From: an uncultured Candidatus Thioglobus sp.
GTDB lineage: Bacteria; Pseudomonadota; Gammaproteobacteria; PS1; Pseudothioglobaceae
Length of the DNA: 62,498 nt
Direction of reading: 5' to 3'
Assembly: GCA_905618925.1 (NCBI GenBank)
Contig: CAJQTG010000037.1
Location: 1 to 62,498, forward strand
The notes under the pieces were generated by a model. That model did no database searches. It saw only the letters and a program-made list of their open reading frames with translations, and was not told the origin of the DNA. Positions 44,659 through 56,539 of this stretch are shown here, in pieces. Every line of letters begins with the position of its first letter. Within the stretch, counting starts at the first letter, position 1. Made by a program: the position numbers and the translations under genes.

Positions 44659-47373
44659 ATGTCAGAAAACCCGCAAGGTGTATTTATTGATGATGTTGAG
44701 TTTCCGTTTGATGACTCATCATCTATTTTAGCGTTTACTGATAAGGCTCTTGGAGATAAGATTATCCCAACCCTTTGTAATGATGACAATCTTCAACCTT
44801 ATGGAGCTTGCAGGGTTTGTTCTGTTGAGGTTCAACAATCAGAAGATGGACCCAAGAGAACAGTAGCATCATGTCATACGCCGGTTGTTCCTGGTATGCG
44901 AATTCATACAAATTCTACTAGTATTAAAAAACTGCGTAAGAATATTGTTGAACTGGTTTTAAGTGATCATCCACCCGATTGCCTGACTTGTGAGGTAAAT
45001 GGTAACTGTGAATTACAAGATGTAGCAGCAAGCGTAGGTGTTCGACAAATACGTTATGCAAAAGGTGAAAACCATTGTGATCGTGAAAAAGACTTGTCTC
45101 ATGCTTACATGAGAATGGACCTATCGAAGTGTATCAATTGTTCAAGATGTGTCCGTGCTTGTGACGAAGTTCAAGGTCAATTTACTTTGACGATGACAGG
45201 AAGAGGTTTTGAGTCGCGTATTACAACAGATAATGACATGCTCTTCGGAGATTCTTCATGTGTCTCTTGTGGTGCTTGCGCACAAACTTGCCCAACATCA
45301 GCAATATCTGATGTATTCCAGTCAAAATCAGTTGAAGCTGACAAAACTGTTAGAACGACCTGCTCATACTGTGGAGTAGGTTGTAATCTAGAAGTTGCTG
45401 TAAAAAATGATGAAGTACTATCTATTCGTGCACCTCAAGATTCAGTTAATGCGGGACATACTTGCTTAAAAGGGCGTTATGCATTTAAATTTTATAACCA
45501 CGAAGATAGACTGACATCACCACTTATTAGAAAAAATGGAGAGTTAGTCCCTTGTTCTTGGGATGAGGCTTTAGATTTTATTAAAGACAAATTTGAATCA
45601 ATCAAAGAGAATCATGGTTCAGATGCAATAGCTGGTATTTCTTCTGCACGCTGTACTAATGAAGAAAACTATATGTTTCAAAAAATGATTCGTCAACTAG
45701 TTGGTACTAATAATATTGACTGTTGTGCTCGTGTTTGCCATTCACCTACTGCATGGGGAATGCAGCAAAGTTTTGGAACGGGTGCTGGAACTAATTCGAC
45801 TGCTGATATTCCTTTAGCTGACTGCATGATTGTTATTGGTGCAAACCCAACTTCTGCACATCCTGTAACTGGTGCAAAAATTAAGCAGCAAGCCATGTCT
45901 GGGGCAACACTTATTGTCATTGACCCAATTCGTACTGAATTGGCTCGGATGGCTGATCATCACTTGCAGCTCAAACCTGGGACAAATGTTGCAGTACTAA
46001 ACATGTTTCAGTATTTCATAGTAGAGGCTGGCCTTCTAGACCAAGAATTTATTAAAGAAAGATGTGAGGGCGGTGAAGAGTTTATTGAACAAATTAAAAA
46101 GCTTGATGTTGATGCAATGGCTGAAATTAGTGGCCTTGATAAAGATGATGTTAAAGCAGCAGCAATTGCATATGCTTCTGCAAAAAATGCTATGGAGTTT
46201 CATGGCCTTGGTGTAACTGAGCATTCTCAGGGCACAAAGACAGTTATGCTAATTTCAAACCTGGCAATGATGACAGGTAATCTTGGACGTCCTGGTGTCG
46301 GCGTTAACCCACTTCGTGGTCAGAATAACGTTCAAGGTGCAGCAGATATGGGCTGTCAGCCTCATCATGGTCCAGGGTACTTATGGATGGACCAAAAAGA
46401 AGTTCAAGATTTCTATGAAGATAAACTGGGTCTTCCTTCTCCAACAACTGCAGGTAGAAAAATTCCTGAGATGTTTGACGGTGCAATAGATGGCTCACTT
46501 AAAGCTCTATGGATTTTTGCAGAAGACGTTGTTCAAACAGATCCAAATACACATCACGTTGTTAAAGCTATGCAAGGCCTTGACTTACTTGTTGTGCAAG
46601 AGATCTTTATGAGTGAAACCGCCAAAATGGCTGACGTAGTTTTGCCAGGTACAACATTTCTTGAAAAAAGTGGTACGTTTACAAATACTGAGAGACGAAT
46701 TCAGCAGGTTAATGCTGCAGTTAAGCCTCTTCCTGGAACAAAAACTGATGGCCAGATTATTGTAGAAATGATGCGTAAATTGGGCTTTGAACAGCCTGAT
46801 TTCAATGCTGAGCTTGTTTTGAAAGAAATAGCCAGTGTGGTTTCATTTTTTGAGGGTGTAACTTGGGAGGGTTTGCGTGCAAGCCCAATGGGCTTACAGT
46901 GGCCTGTTAATAAAAAAGGTGAAGACACTCAAATACTTCATATTGGTGAATTTAAGCGAGGTAAGGGTAAGTTTCATTATCATGATTGGAAGGAAAGTGA
47001 AGAGCTTACTAAGCATAAGAATGAGTATCCATTTATTCTTACTACCAGTCGTGAGCTGCAACACTACAATTGTGCAACTATGACTAGGCGAACATCTAAC
47101 GTAGAAATCTTGACAAAAGATGTGATTATGCTAAACCCAAAAGATGCAAGAGCGAAAGATCTTACTACTGGCGATCGTGCAACTTTGAAGTCTGATAGAG
47201 GTGAAATTACTCTTGATGTTGAGGTTACAGATCGGGTTAAAAGAGGAGTTATAAGAACTACTTTTCATTTTCCTGAAGTATTAATTAATGAAGTAACAAG
47301 TGCTGTCACTGATGAAGAGACTAAGTGTCCAGAATACAAAATTGTAGCTGTAGATATCTTAAAAGCTTCTTAG
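44659..47373 (+). CDS. fdsA: Formate dehydrogenase alpha subunit, Mo/W-bis-MGD
   Basis: A 904-residue catalytic subunit. The N-terminus is NuoG-like: a [2Fe-2S] site (YGACRVCSVEV), a His-Cys3 [4Fe-4S] site (HPPDCLTCEVNGNC) and a 2x[4Fe-4S] ferredoxin (CINCSRCVRAC, CVSCGACAQTC). The molybdopterin domain begins with a further cluster (CSYCGVGCNLEV, about 234). The active-site ligand is Cys360 in ARVCHSPTA, a cysteine and not selenocysteine. The C-terminus has the usual cofactor-capping domain (SRELQHYNCATMTRRT). With FdsB it makes a soluble NAD-linked enzyme. Confidence 0.95.
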   Translation: MSENPQGVFIDDVEFPFDDSSSILAFTDKALGDKIIPTLCNDDNLQPYGACRVCSVEVQQSEDGPKRTVASCHTPVVPGMRIHTNSTSIKKLRKNIVELVLSDHPPDCLTCEVNGNCELQDVAASVGVRQIRYAKGENHCDREKDLSHAYMRMDLSKCINCSRCVRACDEVQGQFTLTMTGRGFESRITTDNDMLFGDSSCVSCGACAQTCPTSAISDVFQSKSVEADKTVRTTCSYCGVGCNLEVAVKNDEVLSIRAPQDSVNAGHTCLKGRYAFKFYNHEDRLTSPLIRKNGELVPCSWDEALDFIKDKFESIKENHGSDAIAGISSARCTNEENYMFQKMIRQLVGTNNIDCCARVCHSPTAWGMQQSFGTGAGTNSTADIPLADCMIVIGANPTSAHPVTGAKIKQQAMSGATLIVIDPIRTELARMADHHLQLKPGTNVAVLNMFQYFIVEAGLLDQEFIKERCEGGEEFIEQIKKLDVDAMAEISGLDKDDVKAAAIAYASAKNAMEFHGLGVTEHSQGTKTVMLISNLAMMTGNLGRPGVGVNPLRGQNNVQGAADMGCQPHHGPGYLWMDQKEVQDFYEDKLGLPSPTTAGRKIPEMFDGAIDGSLKALWIFAEDVVQTDPNTHHVVKAMQGLDLLVVQEIFMSETAKMADVVLPGTTFLEKSGTFTNTERRIQQVNAAVKPLPGTKTDGQIIVEMMRKLGFEQPDFNAELVLKEIASVVSFFEGVTWEGLRASPMGLQWPVNKKGEDTQILHIGEFKRGKGKFHYHDWKESEELTKHKNEYPFILTTSRELQHYNCATMTRRTSNVEILTKDVIMLNPKDARAKDLTTGDRATLKSDRGEITLDVEVTDRVKRGVIRTTFHFPEVLINEVTSAVTDEETKCPEYKIVAVDILKAS

Positions 47374-47384
47374 TAGATTAAATA

Positions 47385-47407
47385 AAGTGAGCCTCTATGG
47401 CTCACTT
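47385..47407. terminator. Hairpin between fdsA and ppsR, possibly bidirectional
   Basis: AAGTGAGCC (47385-47393) and GGCTCACTT (47399-47407) form a perfect 9-bp stem with a TCTAT loop, 11 bp after the fdsA stop and touching the ppsR stop. T tracts are poor on both strands. Confidence 0.6.
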
Positions 47408-48218
47408 AATAGCGCCTTTCCAGCTTACTTTTTTGCAGTATCCGTCCCGCTATTTCTTCAATCGAGATGTGACTTGTGTCTATAAAAGGCACATCGTTTT
47501 GAACATACATATCTTCTGCTCTTCTAACTTCCTTTTGACACTGTTCAATAGAGGCATAGCCACTATTAGATCTCCTCTCATCTCTTATATTCTGAAGTCG
47601 AACCGGATTGATGCTTAACCCATAAAGTTTGTTTTTAAATGGCTTTAAAACACTCGGAAGTTTAACTGAGTCTAAGTCCTCATCTATTAACGGGTAGTTA
47701 GCAGCATATATTCCATATTGAAGCGCTAAAAAAAGACATGTTGGTGTCTTACCTGATCTTGATACCCCAGTAAGAATTATGTCTGCATGCTCATAGTTTT
47801 TTGTAGATAATCCATCATCATTGTTGAGTGCAAAATTTATACTATCAATTCGACCTGAGTATGTATTTTTATTTCCTACTCCATGAGAAAGTCCCATTTC
47901 ATGAGATGATTTAGTCTCTAGAGTATTTTCCATTTTCGAAATAAAAGTTTCAAAAAAATCAAAAATAATCCCCCCACTATTTTCAAGCAGATGGGCATAT
48001 TCAGCTGATACTTGGGTACTAAAAATCAAAGCTGGCTCGCCATCAGTTTCTGAGGCTTCTTTAATTAATAAGGCAGCTGCCTGAGCTTTTTTTTGCGTAT
48101 CTATAAATGCTAGATTAACCCTCTTAAAATTTATTTCAGGGAATTGTGTAAGAAGACTGTTACCAAGTGCTTCTGCTGTAATACCCGTTCTATCTGAAAT
48201 AAAAAATACAGTTCTCAT
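47406..48218 (-). CDS. ppsR: PEP synthase regulatory protein (DUF299 kinase/phosphorylase)
   Basis: A 270-residue bifunctional enzyme that inactivates PEP synthase by ADP-dependent phosphorylation and reactivates it by phosphate-dependent removal. The ATP/ADP loop GVSRSGKTPT is near residue 152 and the N-terminal FISDRTGITAEALG is diagnostic. It lies 9 bp downstream of ppsA on the same strand, so regulator and target share a transcript. Confidence 0.95.
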   Translation of the reverse strand: MRTVFFISDRTGITAEALGNSLLTQFPEINFKRVNLAFIDTQKKAQAAALLIKEASETDGEPALIFSTQVSAEYAHLLENSGGIIFDFFETFISKMENTLETKSSHEMGLSHGVGNKNTYSGRIDSINFALNNDDGLSTKNYEHADIILTGVSRSGKTPTCLFLALQYGIYAANYPLIDEDLDSVKLPSVLKPFKNKLYGLSINPVRLQNIRDERRSNSGYASIEQCQKEVRRAEDMYVQNDVPFIDTSHISIEEIAGRILQKSKLERRY

Positions 48219-48227
48219 ATTGATGTT

Positions 48228-50591
48228 TTAAAGCTTGCCAAGCTTATTCCAAGTTTCAACTACAGTATCTGGATTTAGTGAGATGCTAGTTATTTCTTGT
48301 TTTAGCAGCCACTCTGCAAAATCAATATGATCTGAAGGTCCTTGCCCGCATATACCAATATATTTTCCCTGACGATGACATGCCTCAATGGCCATAGTAA
48401 TCAATTTTTTAACTGCATCATTTCTTTCATCAAATCCTTCAGCTATTAGGCCAGAGTCTCTATCCATGCCAAGTGTTAATTGTGTCAAGTCGTTTGAGCC
48501 AATAGAGAAGCCATCAAAATATTGTAAAAAATCATCGGCTATAATGGCGTTTGATGGAAGTTCACACATCATGATTATTCTTAAACCATCTTTTCCTCGC
48601 TCCAGCCCATTCTCTTTTAAGAGTTCAATTACTTTTGAAGCTTCAGAGGTCGTTCGAACGAAAGGAATCATTATTTCAACATTTTTAAAACCCATTTTAT
48701 TTCTAACATTTTTAATTGCAAGACATTCTAGTTCAAAGCACTCTCTAAAATCTGAAGAGATATATCGTGATGCACCCCGAAAGCCAATCATTGGATTTTC
48801 TTCATGTGGCTCATATAGCTCACCTGCAAATAAATTTGAATATTCATTAGATTTAAAATCAGACATTCTAATGATCACTGGCGATTTGGAAAAGCTTGCA
48901 GCAATTGTTGAAATGCCTTCAGTTAATTTTTGAATATAAAAATCTATAGGAGATTTATAGCAAGAGGTTCTTTTTTGAATTTCATCTTTGAGATCTTTCG
49001 GAAGGTTGTCAAAATCAAGTAAGGCTTTAGGATGAATGCCAATTGTATTATTAATAATAAATTCGAGTCTAGCAAGACCCACTCCAGCATTTGGAATGCT
49101 TGAAAAATCAAACGCCCTAGAGGGATTGCCTACATTCATCATAATTTTGACAGGAATTTCTGGCAGGTTACTTACTTCTGAGAATGTATGCTCAAATTTT
49201 AAAGCTCCTTTATAGACTTTTCCTGTATCACCTTCAGCGCAGGATGCTGTAATCACTTTGGAGTTTTTAAGTATTTCAGTTGCATTACCTGTCCCAACAA
49301 TTGCCGGCACTCCAAGCTCTCTAGCTATAATTGCTGCATGACACGTTCTGCCACCACGGTTTGTAATAATTGCAGATGCAAGTTTCATGACAGGCTCCCA
49401 ATCAGGGTCAGTCATATCAGTTACTAGAACATCGCCCTTATTAACCAGATCCATCTCTGATAAGCTTTTGATTATTCTGATTTCGCCAGTTCCAATTTTC
49501 TGTCCAATTGCACGACCTTCTATAAGAATTTCAGAAGCTTCAAGGAGCTTATAACGCTCAATTTTCTGTGAACTTTGTCGACTTTTGACAGTTTCAGGCC
49601 TTGCTTGAACAATGTAGATTTTTCCATCAGATCCGTCAAGAGCCCACTCAATGTCCATTGCTCTTCCATAGTGCTCCTCAATTTTCATTGCATATTCAGC
49701 AAGCTCTTCAATTTGAGCATCATTTAAACTAAATCTTAGTCGCTCATGGGGAGCAACCTCAGTAGTTGTAACCGGCGAGCTTGATTTTGCATCTGAATAA
49801 ATCATTTTTATTGACTTAGAACCAAGGCTTCTAGACAAAATTGCCGGCTTTCCTGATTTTAGTGTTGGTTTATGAACATAAAATTCATCTGGGTTTACAG
49901 AACCTTGAACGACAGTTTCGCCTAATCCATAGGCAGAGGTAATAAATACAACTTCATCAAATCCAGATTCAGTGTCTAGAGTAAACATTACTCCACTTGC
50001 TCCAATATCACTTCTAACCATCTGCTGGATTCCTGCAGAAAGGGATACCATTTCATGTTCAAAGCCCTGGTGAACTCGATATGAAATCGCTCTATCGTTA
50101 TAGAGTGATGCGAATACTTTTTTAATAGAAGTCAAAATATCATCTATACCGCTAACATTAAGGTAAGTTTCCTGCTGGCCAGCGAATGATGCTTCAGGTA
50201 GATCTTCTGCAGTAGCTGATGAACGAACCGCAAAAGTTACAGAAGGACTATATTTTTCAGTTAATTTATGGTAACTTTCAACAATAGATTTATGAAGATC
50301 TTCTGGAAATGGCGCCTCTTCAACCCACTGACGAATTAATGCGCCAGTTTTGGTAAGCTCTTTAATATCAGTAATATCAAGAGACACAAGAAGCTCATTA
50401 ATCTTAATTTTCAAACTTGAATGATGTAAAAAAGATTCAAATGCTTCAGCTGTTGTTGCAAAGCCTCCAGGAACTCGAACGCCTTGTGAACTCAGCCCAC
50501 TAATCATTTCACCAAGAGAAGCATTTTTGCCTCCAACTTTTTCAACATCAGACATGCCAACATCATCCAGCCAGATTACATTTTCAAACAT
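48228..50591 (-). CDS. ppsA: Phosphoenolpyruvate synthase
   Basis: Makes PEP from pyruvate, ATP and water in the cytosol for gluconeogenesis. The 787 residues have an N-terminal ATP-grasp domain ([12 protein letters not shown], about 19-30; [14 protein letters not shown]), a central phospho-histidine domain with His418 in [14 protein letters not shown], and a C-terminal PEP-binding barrel (MMCELPSN, then [15 protein letters not shown]). Length matches E. coli PpsA (792). It is followed by its regulator ppsR and is divergent from tkt. Confidence 0.96.
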   Translation of the reverse strand: MFENVIWLDDVGMSDVEKVGGKNASLGEMISGLSSQGVRVPGGFATTAEAFESFLHHSSLKIKINELLVSLDITDIKELTKTGALIRQWVEEAPFPEDLHKSIVESYHKLTEKYSPSVTFAVRSSATAEDLPEASFAGQQETYLNVSGIDDILTSIKKVFASLYNDRAISYRVHQGFEHEMVSLSAGIQQMVRSDIGASGVMFTLDTESGFDEVVFITSAYGLGETVVQGSVNPDEFYVHKPTLKSGKPAILSRSLGSKSIKMIYSDAKSSSPVTTTEVAPHERLRFSLNDAQIEELAEYAMKIEEHYGRAMDIEWALDGSDGKIYIVQARPETVKSRQSSQKIERYKLLEASEILIEGRAIGQKIGTGEIRIIKSLSEMDLVNKGDVLVTDMTDPDWEPVMKLASAIITNRGGRTCHAAIIARELGVPAIVGTGNATEILKNSKVITASCAEGDTGKVYKGALKFEHTFSEVSNLPEIPVKIMMNVGNPSRAFDFSSIPNAGVGLARLEFIINNTIGIHPKALLDFDNLPKDLKDEIQKRTSCYKSPIDFYIQKLTEGISTIAASFSKSPVIIRMSDFKSNEYSNLFAGELYEPHEENPMIGFRGASRYISSDFRECFELECLAIKNVRNKMGFKNVEIMIPFVRTTSEASKVIELLKENGLERGKDGLRIIMMCELPSNAIIADDFLQYFDGFSIGSNDLTQLTLGMDRDSGLIAEGFDERNDAVKKLITMAIEACHRQGKYIGICGQGPSDHIDFAEWLLKQEITSISLNPDTVVETWNKLGKL

Positions 50592-50830
50592 TAAAATCCT
50601 TATATATAATTTATTAGCTCAAGGTTTGATGAAGTAGCATTCATTTTGACACAAAATGTAATACAAGAGTTTTTCATCAAAAGTATAATTTTAATACATT
50701 AAAAATGAAGTGAATTATAGATTGTAAAGTATTTCATAATTTGATAACGTTACTATATTACAATTGAATATTATTCCTACTATTTGCTTTTATACGGGCT
50801 TTTTGATGATAGAAAAGTACAAAAAAAATG

Positions 50831-50836
50831 TATAAT
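50831..50836 (+). promoter_or_regulatory. -10 box ahead of tkt
   Basis: TATAAT 33 bp before the tkt ATG in the 278-bp ppsA-tkt divergent region. The nearest TTGATG is 22 bp upstream, too far for a good -35. The rest of the region is AT-rich without another clear signal. Confidence 0.35.
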
Positions 50837-50869
50837 TTATGGTTCACAATATTTTCAGGGGTTTAAATA

Positions 50870-52858
50870 ATGGCGACACAAATTGAATTAGCAAATGCTA
50901 TCCGGGCCTTGAGCATGGATGCTGTGCAAAAAGCAAACTCTGGACACCCCGGCGCCCCAATGGGGATGGCTGATATTGCAGAAGTTTTATGGAACAAACA
51001 CTTAAAGTTTAATCCGTCAAACTCAAATTGGTCAAACAGAGATCGATTTGTTCTATCAAATGGTCATGGATCAATGCTTATATACTCTTTACTGCATTTG
51101 GCTGGTTTTGATTTAAGTATCAATGATCTAAAAGATTTTCGTCAACTTCACTCCAAAACACCTGGACATCCAGAATATGGTTATGCTGATGGAGTTGAAA
51201 CAACGACAGGTCCATTAGGCCAAGGTATTTGTAATGCAGTTGGTATGGCAATTGCGGAAAGAACGCTTGCTGCTCAATTTAATAAGCCAGGCCATTCTAT
51301 TGTAGATCATCATACGTATGCTTTTATGGGTGATGGTTGTCTTATGGAGGGGCTGTCGCATGAGTCTTGCGCAATGGCTGGAACTCTTGGATTGGGGAAA
51401 TTAATAGCATTCTGGGATGATAATGATATTTCAATCGATGGGCATATTGGTGATTGGATGGAAAAAGGTGTCCCTGGCCGCTTTAAATCTTACAATTGGC
51501 ATGTTATATCTGATGTTGATGGCCATGATCCTGAGGCTATCAATGCTGCTATAGTTGAAGCTAAAGCAATGAATGATAGGCCCACTTTAATATGCACTCG
51601 TACTGTAATTGGCTTTGGCTCTCCTAATCTAGCAGGTTCTCATAACTGTCATGGCGCACCTTTAGGTGATGAGGAAATTGCAAAAACACGAGAAAAACTT
51701 GGTTGGAATTATGGGCCATTTGAAATTCCTGAAGAGATTTATGAGGGTTGGGACCATAAGGCTGAAGGCGCTGAAGCAGAAGATGAATGGAATGAAAAAT
51801 TTAAAGCTTATAGTGTTAGCTTTCCAAGTGAAGCTGCTGAATTTTTGCGTCGAATTTCTGGAAGCTTACCAGATAATTTTGGCTCGAAAATGGACGACTT
51901 TATTGCTAAGACGCAGCAAGATATGCCTAATATAGCTTCACGTAAAGCCTCACAAAATACAATCGAAGCTATGGGCCCAATAGTTCCTGAGTTATTTGGT
52001 GGATCTGCGGATTTAACTGGTTCAAATTTGACTAATTGGTCTGGAAGTGTTGTAGTCAATGCTGAAAATGCAAATGGAAACTATATTTCTTGGGGAGTCC
52101 GTGAATTTGGTATGGCGGCAATGATGAACGGTATGGTTTTGCATGGCGGTTTTAAAGTTTATGGCGCAACATTTCTTATGTTCATGGAATATATGAGAAA
52201 TGCTCTTCGTATGTCTGCAATGATGAAGATTGGAACAATTTTTGTTTATACTCATGATTCAATTGGTCTTGGTGAAGATGGCCCAACTCATCAAGCTGTT
52301 GAGCAGATAGCAACTATGAGAGTCATACCTAACTTTCAAACTTGGCGAGCGTGTGATGCCATTGAGTCTGCAGTATCATGGAAAGTAGCTATGTTAAGAG
52401 GTGATGCGCCTACTGCATTAATTTTCTCTAGACAAAACTTGACCCCAATGGAGCGAACCATTGATCAGGTGAATAATATTGAGAAAGGCGGATACACACT
52501 TAAAGATTGTAGCGGTGATGCTGACATAATTTTAATTGCTACTGGCTCAGAAGTTTCATTGGCAGTTGATGCTGCAAAAATGATGAGCGATAAGAAAGTT
52601 CGTGTTGTATCAATGCCATCCACAAATGCTTTTGATGAGCAAGATCAAGGATACAAGGATTCAGTATTAACGCCTGGAGTTAAGCGCGTTGCTATAGAAG
52701 CTGGTGTTGCAGAGTCATGGTATAAATATGTAGGTCTTGAGGGAGGGATAGTTTCAATGACCACATATGGTGAATCAGCGCCAGCAGGAGAGCTATTTAA
52801 ACATTTTGGGTTTACAGTGGATAACGTAATTTCCACCGTTAACAGAGTTTTAAGTTAA
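50870..52858 (+). CDS. tkt: Transketolase
   Basis: A 662-residue thiamine-diphosphate enzyme of the pentose-phosphate or Calvin pathway. Signature segments are [19 protein letters not shown] (about 22-40), [14 protein letters not shown] (about 113-126), the TPP/metal motif GDGCLMEG (about 155) and the C-terminal domain [11 protein letters not shown] and [14 protein letters not shown]. Length matches E. coli TktA (663). It opens a five-gene carbon operon tkt-gap-pgk-pyk-fba. Confidence 0.96.
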   Translation: MATQIELANAIRALSMDAVQKANSGHPGAPMGMADIAEVLWNKHLKFNPSNSNWSNRDRFVLSNGHGSMLIYSLLHLAGFDLSINDLKDFRQLHSKTPGHPEYGYADGVETTTGPLGQGICNAVGMAIAERTLAAQFNKPGHSIVDHHTYAFMGDGCLMEGLSHESCAMAGTLGLGKLIAFWDDNDISIDGHIGDWMEKGVPGRFKSYNWHVISDVDGHDPEAINAAIVEAKAMNDRPTLICTRTVIGFGSPNLAGSHNCHGAPLGDEEIAKTREKLGWNYGPFEIPEEIYEGWDHKAEGAEAEDEWNEKFKAYSVSFPSEAAEFLRRISGSLPDNFGSKMDDFIAKTQQDMPNIASRKASQNTIEAMGPIVPELFGGSADLTGSNLTNWSGSVVVNAENANGNYISWGVREFGMAAMMNGMVLHGGFKVYGATFLMFMEYMRNALRMSAMMKIGTIFVYTHDSIGLGEDGPTHQAVEQIATMRVIPNFQTWRACDAIESAVSWKVAMLRGDAPTALIFSRQNLTPMERTIDQVNNIEKGGYTLKDCSGDADIILIATGSEVSLAVDAAKMMSDKKVRVVSMPSTNAFDEQDQGYKDSVLTPGVKRVAIEAGVAESWYKYVGLEGGIVSMTTYGESAPAGELFKHFGFTVDNVISTVNRVLS

Positions 52859-52869
52859 TTTTTTAATAG

Positions 52870-53877
<1,008 letters not shown>

Positions 53878-53901
53878 TTTTAATTTGACTTGGGGTATTT
53901 G

Positions 53902-55074
53902 ATGAATTTACTTAAGATGACTGATCTTGATTTAAGTGGAAAGAGAGTTTTAATAAGACAAGATTTAAATGTCCCAATAAAAAATGGTGAGGTTACTAGC
54001 GATAAGCGTATTTTAGCTTCATTGCCAACTATTACTCACGCACTTGAAGCTGGCGCTAAGGTGATGATAATGTCACACCTTGGAAGGCCAAATGCTGGTG
54101 AGTTTGATGACAAATATTCGCTTAAACCAGTAGCTAAGCATCTCTCTGATTTATTAGGACAGCCAGTAACTCTTGTATCAAACTGGCTTGATGGTGTTGA
54201 GATGAATTTTGGTGAAGTTGTACTTTGCGAAAACGTCAGATTTAATGAGGGTGAAAAAGAGAACGATGAGGCCTTGTCAAGACAAATGGCATCTTTATGC
54301 GATGTTTGTGTTCAAGATGCTTTTGGGACTGCACATAGAGCCCATGCCTCAACCTATGGCGTTGCTGAGTTCGCGCCTATTGCCTGTGCTGGACCTTTAC
54401 TCGTTGGTGAGCTTGAATCTCTTGGGAAGGCGCTGGAAAATCCAAAAAGACCAATGGTGGCGATTGTTGGAGGATCTAAAGTATCAACTAAATTAACGGT
54501 TCTAGATGCACTTTCTAAAATTGTTGATCAGTTAGTGGTTGGTGGAGGAATTGCCAATACATTCATTGCCGCTCAGGGCCATAGTGTTGGCCAGTCCTTA
54601 TGTGAGCATGATCTTATTCCTACAGCTCAAGCATTAATGGAGCATTGCCAAATTCCTATCCCTGGTGACGTAGTTTGTGGAAAAGAATTCTCTGAGTTTG
54701 CAACTGCAGAAAATAAAAATTCAAGTAGCGTTGCTTCTGACGATATGATTTTTGATATTGGACCTAACTCTATTGATGAGTTATGTGAAATTATGAAAAA
54801 TGCTGGAACAATAGTTTGGAATGGGCCTGTGGGCGTATTTGAATTTGAGCAATTTGCAAATGGTACTGAGAAAATAGCGCATGCAATTGCAGATTCAGAC
54901 GCTTTTTCAATTGCTGGTGGCGGTGATACCTTGGCAGCTATTAGTAAATTTAATATCGAAGATAAAATATCCTATATCTCAACTGGTGGAGGTGCATTTT
55001 TAGAATTTCTAGAAGGAAAAACACTTCCAGTTGTTGAAGTTTTAGAGAAAAGAATGCAGGAGCAAAATAATTAA
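53902..55074 (+). CDS. pgk: Phosphoglycerate kinase
   Basis: A 390-residue enzyme interconverting 1,3-bisphosphoglycerate and 3-phosphoglycerate. Signatures are the substrate loop [14 protein letters not shown] (about 16-29), [13 protein letters not shown] (about 60-72), [10 protein letters not shown] (about 195) and [12 protein letters not shown] (near 339). The frame is open from a TTG at 53890, but ATG 53902 gives the usual N-terminus ([11 protein letters not shown]). Its stop TAA overlaps the probable ATT start of pyk. Confidence 0.95.
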   Translation: MNLLKMTDLDLSGKRVLIRQDLNVPIKNGEVTSDKRILASLPTITHALEAGAKVMIMSHLGRPNAGEFDDKYSLKPVAKHLSDLLGQPVTLVSNWLDGVEMNFGEVVLCENVRFNEGEKENDEALSRQMASLCDVCVQDAFGTAHRAHASTYGVAEFAPIACAGPLLVGELESLGKALENPKRPMVAIVGGSKVSTKLTVLDALSKIVDQLVVGGGIANTFIAAQGHSVGQSLCEHDLIPTAQALMEHCQIPIPGDVVCGKEFSEFATAENKNSSSVASDDMIFDIGPNSIDELCEIMKNAGTIVWNGPVGVFEFEQFANGTEKIAHAIADSDAFSIAGGGDTLAAISKFNIEDKISYISTGGGAFLEFLEGKTLPVVEVLEKRMQEQNN

Positions 55075-56515
55075 TAGAAGAACAAAAATTTTAGCTACCC
55101 TTGGACCATCAACTGATGACCCCAAAGTTTTAAAAGGAATTTTAGATGCTGGTGTAAACGTTATTCGAATTAATTTTTCGCATAATAATGAAAAAGAACA
55201 TTTACAGCGAATTGCTCAAGTCAGAAAGTACGAAAAAGAAAATGATGTCTTTATTGGTATATTGATGGACCTACAAGGCCCAAAGATTAGAATTTCTTCT
55301 TTTGTAGATAACAAGATAGAGCTTAAAAATGGTGATCAATTTACTCTTGATGCTGGGCTTTCAAAATCTGAAGGTAGCCAGAGTGCTGTTGGAATAGCCT
55401 ATAAAAAGCTTCCAAATGACTTAATTGCTGGAAATACCTTACTGCTAGATGACGGAAAAATTATTCTTAAAGTTTTAAATATAGTGGGCCCAAAAATTTT
55501 AACTGAAGTCTTACAGGGTGGAATTTTATCTAATAATAAAGGAATAAATTTACGTGGTGGTGGCTTAAGTGCCAGCGCCTTAACTGAAAAAGATAAGCAA
55601 GATATTCTGATTGCATCTAAGGCGGATGCAGATTATGTCGCAATTTCTTTTCCTATCCATGCAGACGATATTCGTGAAACCAAGAGGCTCCTTAAGGAGG
55701 CTGGATCGAATGCCAGTGTTATTGCAAAAATTGAGCGAGCTGAAGCTTTGCAAGAGGACGTGATTAATGAGATTATTCAAGAATCTGCAGGAATTATGGT
55801 TGCACGTGGAGATTTAGGTGTTGAAATTGGAGATCCTCAGTTGCCTGCCCAACAAAAACGTCTAATCTTGTTGGCTAGGGCGAATGACAGGTTTGTTATA
55901 ACAGCAACTCAAATGTTGGAATCAATGATTACTAGCCCTATACCAACTAGAGCAGAAGTTTTTGATGTTGCAAACGCAGTTTTAGATGGTACTGATGCAG
56001 TGATGCTTTCCGCAGAAACTGCGGTAGGTGAGTATTCTGTAGAAGCAGTAAAAACAATGAGTGATGTCTGTTTGGAAACTGAGAAAAGCCCAACAGCAAA
56101 AGTATCTCATCATAGGCTTCATGAGCATTTTGAAGGTATTGATGAAACAATTGCTATGAGCTCTATGTACGCTGCTAACCATTTGGGCGCAAAGGTAGTA
56201 GCCACTTTAACTCAAACTGGAAAAACAGCACTCTGGATGTCAAGAATTAGTTCAAATATTGCAATTTTTGCAATGTCTGATAATTACAAAACTTTAAAAA
56301 AAGTTACTATTTATAGAGGTGTCTATCCTTGCTATATAGATAAAACAAGTGCGGATGACTGGAATCATGTCAATACCCATGTTATAGAAAATTTGGAAGA
56401 TAAATCCCAAGTTGAAAAAGGTGATATTGTTATTGTTACAAAGGGGATGCATAAGGATAAATCGGGCGGCACAAATCTGATGAAAATTTTGCGTGTAGGC
56501 GATGGAAATTATTAA
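55070..56515 (+). CDS. pyk: Pyruvate kinase, apparently starting at ATT
   Basis: Converts PEP and ADP to pyruvate and ATP. Conserved enzyme sequence begins well before the first standard start: [15 protein letters not shown] and [11 protein letters not shown] (with catalytic Arg and the Asn-Ser-His set) are encoded from 55076 on, and the first in-frame ATG, GTG or TTG is at 55262. In frame, a stop lies at 55043-55045 and the only sensible start is ATT 55070 (or ATA 55067), with AGGAG at 55058-55062 seven bases upstream. That gives 481 residues, the normal PykA length. Other motifs: [30 protein letters not shown] and TATQMLESM. It overlaps the pgk stop. Confidence 0.88.
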   Translation: MNRRTKILATLGPSTDDPKVLKGILDAGVNVIRINFSHNNEKEHLQRIAQVRKYEKENDVFIGILMDLQGPKIRISSFVDNKIELKNGDQFTLDAGLSKSEGSQSAVGIAYKKLPNDLIAGNTLLLDDGKIILKVLNIVGPKILTEVLQGGILSNNKGINLRGGGLSASALTEKDKQDILIASKADADYVAISFPIHADDIRETKRLLKEAGSNASVIAKIERAEALQEDVINEIIQESAGIMVARGDLGVEIGDPQLPAQQKRLILLARANDRFVITATQMLESMITSPIPTRAEVFDVANAVLDGTDAVMLSAETAVGEYSVEAVKTMSDVCLETEKSPTAKVSHHRLHEHFEGIDETIAMSSMYAANHLGAKVVATLTQTGKTALWMSRISSNIAIFAMSDNYKTLKKVTIYRGVYPCYIDKTSADDWNHVNTHVIENLEDKSQVEKGDIVIVTKGMHKDKSGGTNLMKILRVGDGNY

Positions 56516-56539
56516 AAGTAAAATATAAGGGTGAAAATT

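Noticed and set aside
45721-45750. Selenocysteine at the formate dehydrogenase active site
   Set aside because: The codon is TGC (Cys360), with no TGA in frame and no SECIS-like element sought or needed.
48388-48933. 181-residue plus-strand open frame inside ppsA
   Set aside because: Antisense to a strongly conserved enzyme; Ser/Lys/Phe-rich composition typical of mirror frames in AT-rich genes, with no ribosome-binding site.
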